Of a stretch of DNA of 64,000 nucleotides, positions 8,498 through 17,560 are shown piece by piece (the first letter of the stretch is position 1; every line of letters begins with the position of its first letter). The stretch is taken from NCBI RefSeq assembly GCF_020524045.1, contig NZ_JAIVKL010000002.1:372001-436000 (forward strand), in the 5' to 3' direction. The DNA comes from Metabacillus litoralis (GTDB lineage Bacteria; Bacillota; Bacilli; Bacillales; Bacillaceae). The position numbers and the translations under genes are program-made. The notes under the pieces were generated by a model. The model was given only the letters and a program-made list of their open reading frames with translations, was not told where the DNA came from and made no database searches.

Positions 8498-9340
8498 TTA
8501 TTCAGCCATAAACATAAATCCAATTGCGCCTGGTCCTGTGTGAGTTGAAATAACTGGTGTTGTAAATGAAATATCTACATGACAATTAGGTGCTATATCA
8601 TGTATTGCTTTTTTTAAGTTTGAAGCGTAGTCATATGCATCTGCATGAGCAATGCCAACTGCCTTAACCGTTTTACCTTTTACAGCTTCCGCGAACTGTT
8701 TTGCTAAGTACTTAATGGCTTGTGATTGACTTCTCACTTTAGCCACAGGAGTATATACACCATCTTGAAGGCTTGCAATAGGCTTGATGTTTAATAATGA
8801 ACCAATCATTGCTTTTCCTCTTCCAATGCGTCCACCTTTCACCAAATTATCTAGCGTATCAACAGCAACGTACAAATTTGTGTACTGTCTAATTTCTTCA
8901 ATTCTGTCCAGAATTTGTTGTTTTGATGAACCATTTGAGGCCATTTTAGCAGCTTCTAATACTTGATAGCTTAGAGCCTTTGATATATACATTGAATCAA
9001 TCACGGTTACATCTGCATCTGTCATTTGTGCTGCTCCTTGTGCAGATTGAACAGTTCCACTCATTCCTTTTGTCATATGAATAGATATGACTGAGCTTCC
9101 GTCCTTACTAAGATTCTCATAAACTTCAAGAAATTCTCCAGTTGGTGGTTGAGAACTTTTCGGAAGTTCTTTGGCTTCCTTCATCATTTGAATAAATTCG
9201 TCAGGCATAAGATCCACACCATCAGTATATGTATTATTTTCAATAGTGATTGATAAAGGTACAACTGTCACATTGTAGCTATCTAAAATATCTTTGCTAA
9301 TATCTATTGTTGAGTCTGTTACGATTTTAATGTTACTCAT
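8498..9340 (-). CDS. DegV family fatty-acid-binding protein
   Basis: A 280-residue DegV/FakB-type protein. The N-terminal IVTDSTIDI motif, the fatty-acid-contacting segment HMTKGMSGTVQSA, the RxKAMIGSLLNIKP segment and the C-terminal THTGPGAIGF are all family hallmarks. Such proteins bind an acyl chain and present it to the kinase FakA; no fakA is in the window. The ATG has AAGGATG 7 bases upstream. Monocistronic, with its own terminator. Which acyl chain it prefers cannot be told from sequence. Confidence 0.9.
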   Translation of the reverse strand: MSNIKIVTDSTIDISKDILDSYNVTVVPLSITIENNTYTDGVDLMPDEFIQMMKEAKELPKSSQPPTGEFLEVYENLSKDGSSVISIHMTKGMSGTVQSAQGAAQMTDADVTVIDSMYISKALSYQVLEAAKMASNGSSKQQILDRIEEIRQYTNLYVAVDTLDNLVKGGRIGRGKAMIGSLLNIKPIASLQDGVYTPVAKVRSQSQAIKYLAKQFAEAVKGKTVKAVGIAHADAYDYASNLKKAIHDIAPNCHVDISFTTPVISTHTGPGAIGFMFMAE

Positions 9341-9586
9341 GATATCACATCCTTAAAATACTACCCTCTATTATACAGTCAATTCAGTAGGATTCAATTA
9401 ATTTTATTGAATCCTTAATTCTAAGCATTCAAGTTAATTTTATCTTTAGTCAATCTCTTTCAAGGGTTGTCTTGAATATTCTGGCTTTAGGATTTTCTCA
9501 TGATACACTTCTTCTTAATAAACAAAATAGTACTTTAATATAGACTATTTTAACCACGAACGAAAAGGACCATTCTTAAAAAATAG

Positions 9587-9751
9587 GCTATGTTAAAGGT
9601 ATATGTTATTTTTAGTGCAGTTTCCGATTTGAGGTGGATATAGGGTGACTCCTTTTTAGATAGGTGCGCCAAAATATTACCACAAATACCTGTTACAGTA
9701 TCAATACTAAAGAATTGACACCGCTAAAAAGAATAATATACGGTTATAACA
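9587..9751. repeat. family A inverted-repeat element (strongly decayed)
   Basis: The left end ggctatgttaaaggtatatg...ttatttttag and an imperfect inverted right end ctaaaaagaataatatacgg...ataac bound about 165 bases without an ORF. The rest of the 480-base gap (9341-9586) shows nothing recognisable. Confidence 0.5.
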
Positions 9752-9778
9752 AATAAGATCTGTTATCCAGAAAAAACT

Positions 9779-9812
9779 GCAAAAAAAGAACCCAGATACA
9801 TTCTGGATCCCA
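9779..9812 (-). terminator. intrinsic terminator of ilvA-ypmP
   Basis: The minus-strand hairpin ggatccaga / tctgggttc (with wobble pairs) is followed by seven Ts, just past the ypmP stop. Confidence 0.65.
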
Positions 9813-9818
9813 CAAATA

Positions 9819-10070
9819 TTATGCATTGTACTTTAAAATAACAGAGCCAAATAATGCCTCATAATCAGGCCACTTTAATGTTTTCTTTAAATAATCTTTA
9901 AATGAGTAAATACTTTTAGGTTGTTTTTGAGAATAAATCGTTGTTAAAAATTTTTGTAAACGGATTTGAAGCATGAAACGATATTTGTTATCTTCCTCCA
10001 ATACAGGAATATCAGTAATTTTTACCTTCTGTCCATTCATTAGCTTGAACTCTAGGCTCTTGAATAACAC
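9819..10070 (-). CDS. ypmP: YpmP family small protein (DUF2535-like)
   Basis: An 83-residue soluble protein, with length and N-terminus (LFKSLEFKLxxGQKVKITDIP) as I recall for B. subtilis YpmP, which also sits after ilvA. Start is GTG with GAGG 9 bases upstream. No catalytic motif. Function unknown. The 119-base gap to ilvA has no obvious terminator, so readthrough from ilvA is plausible. Confidence 0.8.
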   Translation of the reverse strand: MLFKSLEFKLMNGQKVKITDIPVLEEDNKYRFMLQIRLQKFLTTIYSQKQPKSIYSFKDYLKKTLKWPDYEALFGSVILKYNA

Positions 10071-10189
10071 TTTATCAATCCTCTTTTTCTACCCGTTTCC
10101 TATATTATAACCCATTTTCTAAAGAAAGTATGTCTAAATATGTCGGTCAGAAAAAAATTTCAGCAATTGTTTGACTCGTTTATTATTTT

Positions 10190-11458
10190 TCAGATTAGCA
10201 GATGAAACAAATTACTATCCTTATTGACTTCTGTGTAATAAAATCCTTTTTTCTTCATTCTTTGGAGAAGTGGTTGGTAGTCTTCTCGTTGTTTGAGCTC
10301 AATTCCAACGAGGGCTGGTCCTTGATCTTTATTATTCTTTTTTGTATATTCAAAGCGACTAATATCATCATTAGCCCCAAGTACTTCATCTAGAAATTCT
10401 CTTAAGGCACCAGCACGTTGTGGAAAGTTCACTATAAAATAGTGTTGTAACCCTTCATAAATCATTGACCGCTCTTTAATCTCCTGCATTCTACCTATAT
10501 CATTATTTCCACCGCTGACAACACATACTATATTTTTTCCTTTTATTTGATCTCTAAGGAAATCTAGCGCAGCAATTGACATAGCTCCTGCAGGTTCGGC
10601 AACTATGGCATTTTCGTTATATAACTCAAGAATTGTTGTACAAATTTTACCTTCTGGGACAAGTAAAACGTCTTCTACAACATCTTTACAAATCGAAAAG
10701 GTTTTATTACCAACTTTTTTCACAGCAGCTCCGTCAACAAATTTATCAATTTTATCAAGAGTGATTACTTTATCCTCTAGTCTAGAGTTATATAAAGCTG
10801 GTGCACCTTCTGGTTCAACTCCGATCATTTTTGTATTAGGCGAAATTGAGTTAAAATATGTTCCTACTCCCGAAATTAAGCCTCCACCACCAACACTCGC
10901 TACAACATAATCTATTTCAACATCTGTATCATTTAAAATTTCTACTGCAACCGTACCTTGACCAGCAATAACATCAAAATCGTCAAAAGGGTGGATAAAT
11001 GCACGTTGCTCTTCTTCACTACTAGCTACAGCCTTTTGATAAGCATCATCAAATGTATCTCCAGCTAAAATAATCTCCACATACTCTTTTCCAAACAATT
11101 CAACTTGCGACACTTTTTGACGAGGAGTAGTAGATGGCATAAAAATCTTTCCATGAATTTTCAATTGTTTACAAGAATATGCCACACCTTGTGCATGGTT
11201 TCCTGCGCTCGCACACACAATTCCATTTTTTGTTTGTTCTGTATCTAATTGCTTTATTTTATTAAATGCTCCACGTATCTTAAAAGATCGGACAACTTGT
11301 AAATCTTCACGTTTTAGATAAATATTACACTGATACTTATCAGATAGTTGTTCATTTTTTTGAAGTGGTGTGTGTGTTACAACATCTTTTAAAAGATGGT
11401 GTGCTTTTAAAATATCTTCTACATAAACATTTTCTACATCATTTATCATTTGTTTCAT
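10190..11458 (-). CDS. ilvA: threonine dehydratase (threonine ammonia-lyase), biosynthetic
   Basis: A 422-residue PLP enzyme that makes 2-oxobutanoate from threonine, the first step to isoleucine. The PLP Lys is in RSFKIRGAF, the phosphate-binding glycine loop is SVGGGGLISG, and the C-terminal part (HYFIVNFPQRAGALREFL) is a single ACT-like regulatory domain as in the short Bacillus form. The ATG at 11458 has AAAGGG 8 bases upstream; the TTG at 11476 overlaps that site. ilvD lies 8 kb away, as in B. subtilis. A weak CodY-like palindrome (about 4 mismatches) lies near 11535-11555, upstream of the gene; I would not rely on it. Confidence 0.93.
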   Translation of the reverse strand: MKQMINDVENVYVEDILKAHHLLKDVVTHTPLQKNEQLSDKYQCNIYLKREDLQVVRSFKIRGAFNKIKQLDTEQTKNGIVCASAGNHAQGVAYSCKQLKIHGKIFMPSTTPRQKVSQVELFGKEYVEIILAGDTFDDAYQKAVASSEEEQRAFIHPFDDFDVIAGQGTVAVEILNDTDVEIDYVVASVGGGGLISGVGTYFNSISPNTKMIGVEPEGAPALYNSRLEDKVITLDKIDKFVDGAAVKKVGNKTFSICKDVVEDVLLVPEGKICTTILELYNENAIVAEPAGAMSIAALDFLRDQIKGKNIVCVVSGGNNDIGRMQEIKERSMIYEGLQHYFIVNFPQRAGALREFLDEVLGANDDISRFEYTKKNNKDQGPALVGIELKQREDYQPLLQRMKKKGFYYTEVNKDSNLFHLLI

Positions 11459-11617
11459 TGTCACGACCCTTTCCAAAAGCTTGCTTGTTAATTTGAAATT
11501 ATATCATGAATATTCTAAATTTAAAGGTAATATCGTAAATTTTTACAGAATTTTTAAATGTAAGGGTTCACATAAAAGATAAATAATAAGTCAAACTAAG
11601 TTTTGAGGTGATAATGA

Positions 11618-11851
11618 ATGGAATTTGATCTTAAGAATAAAGATGGAGCGATTCCTTGCTGGGTTGTAGCTGATAATGATAATGGACGGTACATGATAAG
11701 AGAGGAAGATACTAGTGGTGAAGTGTTTAACGATCCTACTAGTATGCTATTATGGATAGAAAATAATTGGGATATAAGTAACTTTGAAAATAAGACCTTA
11801 TTTCTTCAAATGGTTAAGTCCTTACAACAAGTTGTTGAAGAAAAAAACTGA
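11618..11851 (+). CDS. small acidic protein of unknown function (77 aa)
   Basis: A 77-residue soluble acidic protein with two Trp-containing motifs (PCWVVAD, LLWIENNWD). It has a weak ribosome site (GAGGTGATA) 5 bases before the ATG. It is divergent from ilvA, 159 bases apart. No recognised domain, membrane segment or Cys pair. Codon use looks normal for the window. Function unknown. Confidence 0.65.
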   Translation: MEFDLKNKDGAIPCWVVADNDNGRYMIREEDTSGEVFNDPTSMLLWIENNWDISNFENKTLFLQMVKSLQQVVEEKN

Positions 11852-12074
11852 ATAATAAATAAAAATCTTTTAAAAACGTTTTCATCGTTTATTGCTTTCT
11901 TCCTACAAAATATCACACAAGATTACCATTCTCTTTTTTGGAAGAAAGCCTTTCTTATATGTTAGGATTAGATGTCATTTGATGGTATAATAGATCATAG
12001 GATTTTAGATCTTTGTAGGTAAAGATTCATAGAAAGTAAACATAATAAGTACTTGCTCTTGAAAGGAGATAGCA

Positions 12075-12716
12075 ATGGCTAATACACACACATTCTCCAA
12101 AGGAGAGGAAATTGCAAATTCTATCACTCATGGTATTGGTGGACTGTTAAGCGTGGCTGGACTTGTTCTATTGATTGTCTTCTCTTCCTTATATGGTACA
12201 CCTTGGCATGTTGTAAGTTTTACTTTATTTGGCGTAACGATGGTGTTATTGTATACATCTTCAACACTTGTTCATAGCTTTCCAGCAGGAAAAGCGAAGG
12301 ACATATTTGAAATATTAGATCACTCAGCAATTTATTTCTTTATTGCTGGTACTTACACACCTTTTTTATTTATAGCTGTGAAAGGTTGGCTTGGCTGGAC
12401 ATTATTCGGAATCGTCTGGGGATTAGCTATTGGTGGTACTGTTTTTAAATCCTTTTTCGTGAAAAAATATCTGTTTTTTTCCACTGTAATGTATGTTGTT
12501 ATGGGCTGGTTAATCGTATTTGCATGGGGACCAATTAGTACAAACGTTCCTTCTAATGGGGTTATTCTCCTTGTCATTGGTGGCGTATTATACACAATAG
12601 GTGCAGTCTTTTATGTTTGGAGAGCATTTAAATACCACCATGCAGTTTGGCATCTGTTTGTTTTAGCAGGTACTATTGTACATTTTTTTGCAGTATTATT
12701 TTATCTTTTACCTTAA
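12075..12716 (+). CDS. yplQ: hemolysin III / PAQR-type membrane protein (YplQ)
   Basis: A 213-residue seven-helix membrane protein of the hemolysin III family. Family motifs are N-terminal EEIANSITHGIGG, the middle HSAIYFFIAGTYTPF, and the C-terminal HAVWHLFVLAGTIVHFFAV; the conserved Ser/Asp/His residues of the PAQR metal site are present in these segments. Named for a B. cereus hemolysin, but most members are probably membrane-homeostasis proteins rather than toxins. The ATG has AAAGGAGAT 7 bases upstream. Convergent with the ypkP gene, sharing a terminator. Confidence 0.9.
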   Translation: MANTHTFSKGEEIANSITHGIGGLLSVAGLVLLIVFSSLYGTPWHVVSFTLFGVTMVLLYTSSTLVHSFPAGKAKDIFEILDHSAIYFFIAGTYTPFLFIAVKGWLGWTLFGIVWGLAIGGTVFKSFFVKKYLFFSTVMYVVMGWLIVFAWGPISTNVPSNGVILLVIGGVLYTIGAVFYVWRAFKYHHAVWHLFVLAGTIVHFFAVLFYLLP

Positions 12717-12776
12717 AAAAACAGACTAGTAGGCTAGTTGTTTCTCTAACAATTAGTTCTAGGTCTGTTTTTTTAC
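12713..12776. terminator. bidirectional terminator between yplQ and ypkP
   Basis: Long hairpin with outer arms aaaaacagac / gtctgttttt and an inner pair actagt-gctagtt / aattagttct, with T runs on both strands. Confidence 0.75.
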
Positions 12777-12789
12777 GACATTCATTTAA

Positions 12790-13506
12790 TTATGATTTAT
12801 CTTTATATTTAATTGCGTTCCTTATTAACTCGGTTATCTCTTTTACTTCTAAAGTTGTATCATCTAGATAGAGAGGCTTATGAATATACAAATCAATAGG
12901 AGATGATGTGAATTTTTTTCCTTTGTTTTTCTCCATTATTTTATAAGTTCCGCTAACCGTGATTGGCAAAATTGGAATTCTTGCTTCTAGAGCCATTCTT
13001 ATTGCTCCTGTCTTAAATTGGCCAATTTCTGTTCCCTTACTTCTTGTACCTTCTGGAAACACAATAAGCGATTGTCCTCTTCTGAGCTCCTCAACACTAT
13101 CGTGAAAAGCTTGAATAGCCCCTCTACGGTCATTTCTTTTTACAAGCACACACCCTATCGCTTCCATCCAAACTGATGCGAATGGCACTTTCTTCATCTC
13201 ATTTTTAGCTAAAAAACCAGCTGGTTTCTGAAGATATCCAATAATAACAGGAATATCAAAATTCCCTTGATGGTTTGAAACAATAAGAACAGGTCCTTTT
13301 GGTATATTACTCTCATTATGTACCGTGACAGTTGAACCAGTTAATTTAACTAATAATCTAGCCCAACGTTTCGTGATCATATGAACTTCTTCTTTAAATT
13401 GGTTATTAGTGAAATCACTAGTGGATCTTTTAATCCTCGATAAATGAGGAAGTTTATAAATAATATAAAGATAGCCAATTAAAATTGTAGAAATCATTCT
13501 TAACAT
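12790..13506 (-). CDS. ypkP: 1-acyl-sn-glycerol-3-phosphate acyltransferase family protein (YpkP)
   Basis: A 238-residue PlsC-family acyltransferase with an N-terminal membrane segment (residues 1-20). The catalytic HX4D motif is NHQGNFDIP, and the glycerol-phosphate motif is FPEGTRS. It would make phosphatidic acid from lysophosphatidic acid at the inner face of the membrane. Position next to dfrA-thyB matches B. subtilis ypkP. The start may be 13506 or 13497; AAAGGAA lies somewhat far upstream of both. Confidence 0.88.
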   Translation of the reverse strand: MLRMISTILIGYLYIIYKLPHLSRIKRSTSDFTNNQFKEEVHMITKRWARLLVKLTGSTVTVHNESNIPKGPVLIVSNHQGNFDIPVIIGYLQKPAGFLAKNEMKKVPFASVWMEAIGCVLVKRNDRRGAIQAFHDSVEELRRGQSLIVFPEGTRSKGTEIGQFKTGAIRMALEARIPILPITVSGTYKIMEKNKGKKFTSSPIDLYIHKPLYLDDTTLEVKEITELIRNAIKYKDKS

Positions 13507-13610
13507 AATAACTCATTTCCTTTTCATTGATTACATACACTAATCAAATGTCAAATAATTTAATGCGGATACTATAACATCTATCGAGTATTGTTAGGAG
13601 TATGACATAA

Positions 13611-13655
13611 AAAAGGGTAACACATGAACCTTGCTGATCATGGTTACCCTTTTTA
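13611..13655. terminator. intrinsic terminator of thyB-dfrA
   Basis: The arms aaaagggtaac and gttacccttttt flank a 20-base loop, with T runs on both sides; it lies just after the dfrA stop. Confidence 0.75.
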
Positions 13656-13660
13656 AAGAA

Positions 13661-14152
13661 CTATTTACTTTTTTTCTCATAAACGACAAAATCAAATTCA
13701 TATGGATTTCTATCATCTTTTACTCCGTGCTGTGTTGAAACAGATTCCCATTCAGAACTTTCTAGCTTGGGGAAATACGTGTCACCTTCAAATTCATGAT
13801 GGATATGGGTAATATACAGTCTATCAGAGTATGGTAAAACCTCTTTAAATATTTCGGCACCACCTATGACAAAAACGTTCTCATCTGTATTTCTTGCTAA
13901 ATCTAGAATATCATCTATTGAATGCAATATCTTACACCCCTCTATCTGATAAGAAGGATCTCTTGTTAAAATAATATTTTCTCTACCTGGCAAAGGTTTT
14001 CCGATAGATTCATATGTCTTACGACCCATCACAATTTTGTGATTCATCGTAATCCGCTTAAAATAAGCTAAATCTTGAGGTAGTCTCCAAGGTAGTTCAT
14101 TATTCTTGCCGATTAAATGCTTTTCATCCATTGCAACGATTAGGGAAATCAA
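13661..14152 (-). CDS. dfrA: dihydrofolate reductase
   Basis: A 163-residue DHFR that regenerates tetrahydrofolate with NADPH. Motifs: [19 protein letters not shown] (substrate loop), acidic-to-neutral context [22 protein letters not shown] (NADPH) and FVIGGAEIF. The start is a TTG whose last two bases begin the TGA stop of thyB (TTGA overlap of 4 bases), with AAAGGAG about 10 bases upstream inside thyB, so translation is coupled to thyB. No sign of resistance-type replacement at the sites I can see. Confidence 0.95.
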   Translation of the reverse strand: MISLIVAMDEKHLIGKNNELPWRLPQDLAYFKRITMNHKIVMGRKTYESIGKPLPGRENIILTRDPSYQIEGCKILHSIDDILDLARNTDENVFVIGGAEIFKEVLPYSDRLYITHIHHEFEGDTYFPKLESSEWESVSTQHGVKDDRNPYEFDFVVYEKKSK

Positions 14153-14943
14153 ACACTAACAGCTCCTTTGATGTGTGGATGTGGTTCATAATTTTCAAAA
14201 GAAAAATCATCAAAATTAAAATCGAAGATAGATTTTACTTGATTATTAATTTTTAAAGTTGGTAAAGTATGTGGCTCTCTTTGTAATTGTTCATGAATTT
14301 GTTCTAAATGGTTCGTATAAATATGAACATCACCAAATGTATGAACAAATTCTCCTACTTCAAGATCAGTTGCTTGTGCCATCATATGAACTAATAATGC
14401 GTATGATGCAATATTAAAAGGAACGCCTAGAAAAACATCTGCTGAACGTTGATACAGTTGTAAAGACAACTTCCCTTCTGCCACATAAAATTGAAAAAGG
14501 CAATGACAAGGTGGTAATGCCATATGATCAACATCTGAAACATTCCAAGCTGATACAATTAATCTTCTAGAATCAGGATTAGTCTTAATTTGCTCTACAA
14601 CATTTGATATTTGATCAATCGTTGAGCCATTGCTTGTAGGCCATGACCTCCATTGGTGACCATAAACTGGACCAAGTTCCCCATTTTCATCTGCCCACTC
14701 ATTCCAAATGCGTACACCGTTATCTTGTAAATACTTAATATTTGTGTCACCTTTAAGGAACCATAATAGTTCATGAATAATTGATTTTGTGTGAAGTTTT
14801 TTTGTTGTCATTAATGGAAAGCCCTCTTGAAGATTGAACCTCATTTGGTAACCAAAAGAACTTATCGTCCCTGTGCCTGTCCGATCTTCTTTTTTAAATC
14901 CATTTTCAAGAACATGCTTACATAACTCTAGATATTGCTTCAT
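14149..14943 (-). CDS. thyB: thymidylate synthase
   Basis: A 264-residue folate-dependent thymidylate synthase of the E. coli ThyA type, called ThyB in B. subtilis. The catalytic Cys is in [12 protein letters not shown], the phosphate Arg in DRTGTGT and [12 protein letters not shown], and the folate C-terminus GAVSV is intact. It converts dUMP and methylene-THF to dTMP and dihydrofolate, which the next gene product, DHFR, recycles. First gene of the thyB-dfrA operon. A lethal-factor-like peptidase gene lies 44 bases upstream on the same strand. Confidence 0.96.
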   Translation of the reverse strand: MKQYLELCKHVLENGFKKEDRTGTGTISSFGYQMRFNLQEGFPLMTTKKLHTKSIIHELLWFLKGDTNIKYLQDNGVRIWNEWADENGELGPVYGHQWRSWPTSNGSTIDQISNVVEQIKTNPDSRRLIVSAWNVSDVDHMALPPCHCLFQFYVAEGKLSLQLYQRSADVFLGVPFNIASYALLVHMMAQATDLEVGEFVHTFGDVHIYTNHLEQIHEQLQREPHTLPTLKINNQVKSIFDFNFDDFSFENYEPHPHIKGAVSV

Positions 14944-14987
14944 AATCTCGACACTTCCCTTACTTAGTACTCCATGTATTTTAACAT

Positions 14988-15731
14988 TTAGTAATCTGAT
15001 TGCCCATAATAACTATTATATTCTTGAACTGTGACCTTTTTTTCTAACGATTGTATAAATTGAAAGGTAAGTGGTGCTTTTTGCTTTAATAATTTACGTG
15101 TTTCTTCATCAAAATAAAACATTGCAAAGGCTTCAGCAAAATATTCTTCAGGAAAATTGATAAAATAGTCTCTAAACGGAAAGATTCCTTTCACTTCTTG
15201 CTTCCAGATATTAATAAAAATTGGATCTAATCTAATATAATGAAAAACATATCGATCTATCGCATGTGCAAATTCATGTAATTCTAATGAAACAGATCCA
15301 TGTCCACTACCGAATTCACTGTGACCGATCTTTGCGTAGACAACTCTATTATCACTCATACCAGGAACTAAATCCCAATAAGAATCAGATTCGGTATAGC
15401 CTCTTGGTTTACTATTTTTTAAGCTTCCAAGTCCTGGTTGATTAGTTAATGAACCAGTGAAGAGTTTTATTTGAATACTTTCTCTAGCAGCAGCAGATAA
15501 AATGCCTTCATCTATTTTTTCAAGATTTTGGATCATCCTCATTGCATCTTTTTCTTCAAAAAAGCTAGTCGGTAAGTAGACGAGTTCTCCTAGCACTGGT
15601 TTCGTTAAGGTAAGGTTAGTATTCTTAAATTGATACTCTGATAATTGTATCCCTTTTGGGAAAGCCATGGCTAAATGATAAAAAGGAATACAACAAAGCA
15701 GGATGATAAGGAAAATAAGGACCTTTCTCAC
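14988..15731 (-). CDS. secreted metallopeptidase, anthrax lethal factor-like (M34/ATLF) domain
   Basis: A 247-residue protein with a signal peptide or anchor (cleavage likely after AMA near residue 23) and a zinc peptidase domain. The active-site helix carries HEFAH (about residues 152-156), and a second helix [13 protein letters not shown] supplies the downstream Glu. The order HEFxHAxDxY ... EEYFAEAF ... APxTFQFI matches the C-terminal catalytic domain of anthrax lethal factor; Pro-Pro endopeptidases share this fold. The rest of lethal factor is absent. GTG at 15731 has GAGAGG 9 bases upstream; ATG at 15740 touches the ribosome site. B. subtilis has ypjQ at this place, not this gene. Substrate unknown. 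Confidence 0.85.
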   Translation of the reverse strand: MRKVLIFLIILLCCIPFYHLAMAFPKGIQLSEYQFKNTNLTLTKPVLGELVYLPTSFFEEKDAMRMIQNLEKIDEGILSAAARESIQIKLFTGSLTNQPGLGSLKNSKPRGYTESDSYWDLVPGMSDNRVVYAKIGHSEFGSGHGSVSLELHEFAHAIDRYVFHYIRLDPIFINIWKQEVKGIFPFRDYFINFPEEYFAEAFAMFYFDEETRKLLKQKAPLTFQFIQSLEKKVTVQEYNSYYGQSDY

Positions 15732-15946
15732 GGTGTTCATCCTCTCGATGTCATTAAGGATTTAAAGATGAGGTATATTTAATTAAATGCGAAGTCTGTC
15801 TTTCAATCTACTATTATCATATCATATCTAGTAAATCCCAGCTAGATATCTACAAATATTGGAAAAATTATAGAAGTAAATATTGATAGATCGACTAAGT
15901 TAGAGGATGATTTTACATTCTCTTAGAAATGTAATTTATAGCACAC

Positions 15947-16024
15947 AAAAAGGTAGGTATTTTTCCTGATTTAAATTAGTTTCGACGACTAAACTATTTA
16001 AATAAAGAATAAATACCTACCTTA
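15947..16024 (-). terminator. long stem-loop terminator of ypjP
   Basis: The outer arms aaggtaggtattt / aaatacctacctt and the inner arms tagttt / aaacta make a long hairpin of about 75 bases, with a T run on the minus strand. It lies 15 bases past the ypjP stop. Confidence 0.7.
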
Positions 16025-16039
16025 TTAAATTTAAAATAA

Positions 16040-16648
16040 TTAATGAAGAGTATTCCAGTTTGGTGGTGTATTTTTGTTCCAATATATACTTCCTAGATCT
16101 TTATGAGATTGAAAGGAATCATGGTAAGTATGATAATGAAAATTAAACCAGTAGCCTTCTAATGGTCGATTCTCACGACGAACATGAAATCTTAATACAT
16201 CTTGCCCTGTTTCCGTGTTATAAATATGGAAAATTTTCTCTCCAGTACCACCTGAAGGTTTAGAAATAGCTAAGTGTTCAAATTGTTCATCAGCTTCTAC
16301 ATTTAAATAATAAGTAATAACTTCTTCTATTTTCGGAAAAATAACCTGTTTAAATTCTTCTTCAATCACAACAGAGATTTTATCTCCAAATTTAAGAAAT
16401 GATTTATGTTCCGCTTCAGTAATCATATGTGTCAAAAACTGCTCTTTAGTAAGAGAGTATTGTTGATCATCAAACTGCTCTAAATTTGCAGATAAAGCGT
16501 TATCAATTTCTCCATTAGGAAATGTAGCTTTTGAAAGGCTATCTTCAGAAGGCTTATCTTGCACCGCAAGAGATGCTGGTGGTGTGACAAGTCCGAAGGT
16601 TGCGATAGAAAATAGAATGACAAGTGATTTTTTCATCCATTTATTCAT
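16040..16648 (-). CDS. ypjP: YpjP family secreted protein
   Basis: A 202-residue protein with a signal peptide (MNKWMKKSLVIL..., hydrophobic to about residue 25). The mature part is rich in aromatic residues and has the conserved tail HYHTYHDSFQSHKDLG and IYWNKNTPPNW, as I recall for YpjP. No catalytic motif is certain. The ATG at 16648 has AAGGAAG 7 bases upstream, better than the in-frame codon at 16666. Likely exported or cell-wall associated. Function unknown. Confidence 0.8.
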   Translation of the reverse strand: MNKWMKKSLVILFSIATFGLVTPPASLAVQDKPSEDSLSKATFPNGEIDNALSANLEQFDDQQYSLTKEQFLTHMITEAEHKSFLKFGDKISVVIEEEFKQVIFPKIEEVITYYLNVEADEQFEHLAISKPSGGTGEKIFHIYNTETGQDVLRFHVRRENRPLEGYWFNFHYHTYHDSFQSHKDLGSIYWNKNTPPNWNTLH

Positions 16649-17277
16649 AGGATTACTTCCTTCCAAACTATACTAATTTAATAATATTCTAACATACCAG
16701 AATACAAATTTATATAACAATATTGTTACAGTTGCCTAACAAAAAGTAATAGATAAAAATAAAAGCATAATTATTCACACAGGACATTTTCACAAATAAA
16801 ATATTCCTTATATAATAGTTTCTTATATAATGTATTAAAGAATATTCTTATATATCTGCGGTATGAGGATTCATAAGGTGAACTCACAGGCCCATGTCGC
16901 TTTTAATGAACATACAACCTAGGAGAAAGTGGATAAACCAAGAAAATTAATATAAAGCATACTGAGTCTCAAAAATAAGCTTTATCTGTATAGTGAAAGA
17001 TCAATTTTAAGGTTACGAGAGATTTATCTTTTCGTTCTTTTACAAGATATGTTTGATGTTATCCATTACATTCCATGTTAAAATCCATTTAGTAGATAAA
17101 ATAACACTAAGGTACCTATACCAAATTATGTATAAACGTCTTTATTTCTTCTAAACGCTTCAAATTCTTAAAAGAAATTAAATAATAAATGAAAGCTCTT
17201 TTAATAATCATTAAAAACGTTTAAAATAAGATTACATATATTTATTATTTTCTAAAAGTGCTAGGAGGGGTTATAAC
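16649..17277. other. 629-base gap with a possible structured RNA
   Basis: AT-rich and without a recognised coding frame. The exception is 16855-16935, which is clearly less AT-rich than its surroundings and can close as a helix: ggtatg at 16860-16865 against catac at 16911-16915, with inner pairs gtga/tcac. Two TATAAT-like boxes lie at 16811 and 16825. No terminator with a T run follows closely. It may be a small RNA or a relic of a repeat. Confidence 0.35.
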
Positions 17278-17355
17278 ATGAGCTACGACACTTTATTTTT
17301 CATCGGCTGCTTTGCAACACTTGCATTTTTCATTTATCTTGAAATAACTGATTAA
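17278..17355 (+). CDS. single-helix membrane microprotein (25 aa)
   Basis: A 25-residue frame with the strongest kind of ribosome site: AGGAGGGG, 7 bases before the ATG. The product MSYDTLFFIGCF... is one hydrophobic helix (residues 5-21) with a short acidic end (EITD). A perfect bidirectional terminator starts 14 bases after the stop. This layout is that of a real expressed peptide. It vaguely resembles holin-like toxin peptides of Bacillus, but lacks their usual motif; the family is unknown to me. Confidence 0.6.
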   Translation: MSYDTLFFIGCFATLAFFIYLEITD

Positions 17356-17369
17356 TACATAAATATAAC

Positions 17370-17399
17370 AAAAATGGGATCGTAATGATCCCATTTTTT
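17370..17399. terminator. bidirectional intrinsic terminator
   Basis: Perfect 12-bp stem (aaaaatgggatc / gatcccattttt) with a 5-base loop, between the 25-aa membrane peptide and the convergent 43-aa protein. Confidence 0.85.
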
Positions 17400-17529
17400 A
17401 CTTTTGTTTCGTTTTTTTTCTTGCAGAGTCTACGCTTTTCCCTTTTGTTTCTCTTGTAGTTGTTCCCTGTCCTTCAACATTAGGCGAACCTAAACCTATT
17501 CTAGATGGATCTTTCTTTATTTTAGACAT
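17398..17529 (-). CDS. small basic protein, spore-type (43 aa)
   Basis: A 43-residue polar protein (SKIKKDPSRIGLGSPNVEG, then QGTTTRETKGKS and a Lys/Arg-rich end). GGAGGTG lies 7 bases before the ATG, so translation is well supported. Composition (Lys, Gly, Thr, Ser; no Cys or Trp) is like the small acid-soluble or YuzL-type proteins of Bacillus; I think it may be YuzL-like but am not sure. It precedes nothing on the same strand except the shared terminator. Confidence 0.65.
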   Translation of the reverse strand: MSKIKKDPSRIGLGSPNVEGQGTTTRETKGKSVDSARKKTKQK

Positions 17530-17560
17530 ATAATAACACCTCCAATAGTGTTATCATCTG

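Noticed and set aside
11871..11884. cre-like site (one mismatch) upstream of yplQ
   Set aside because: Single weak palindrome in AT-rich sequence about 190 bases from the gene; chance level is high.
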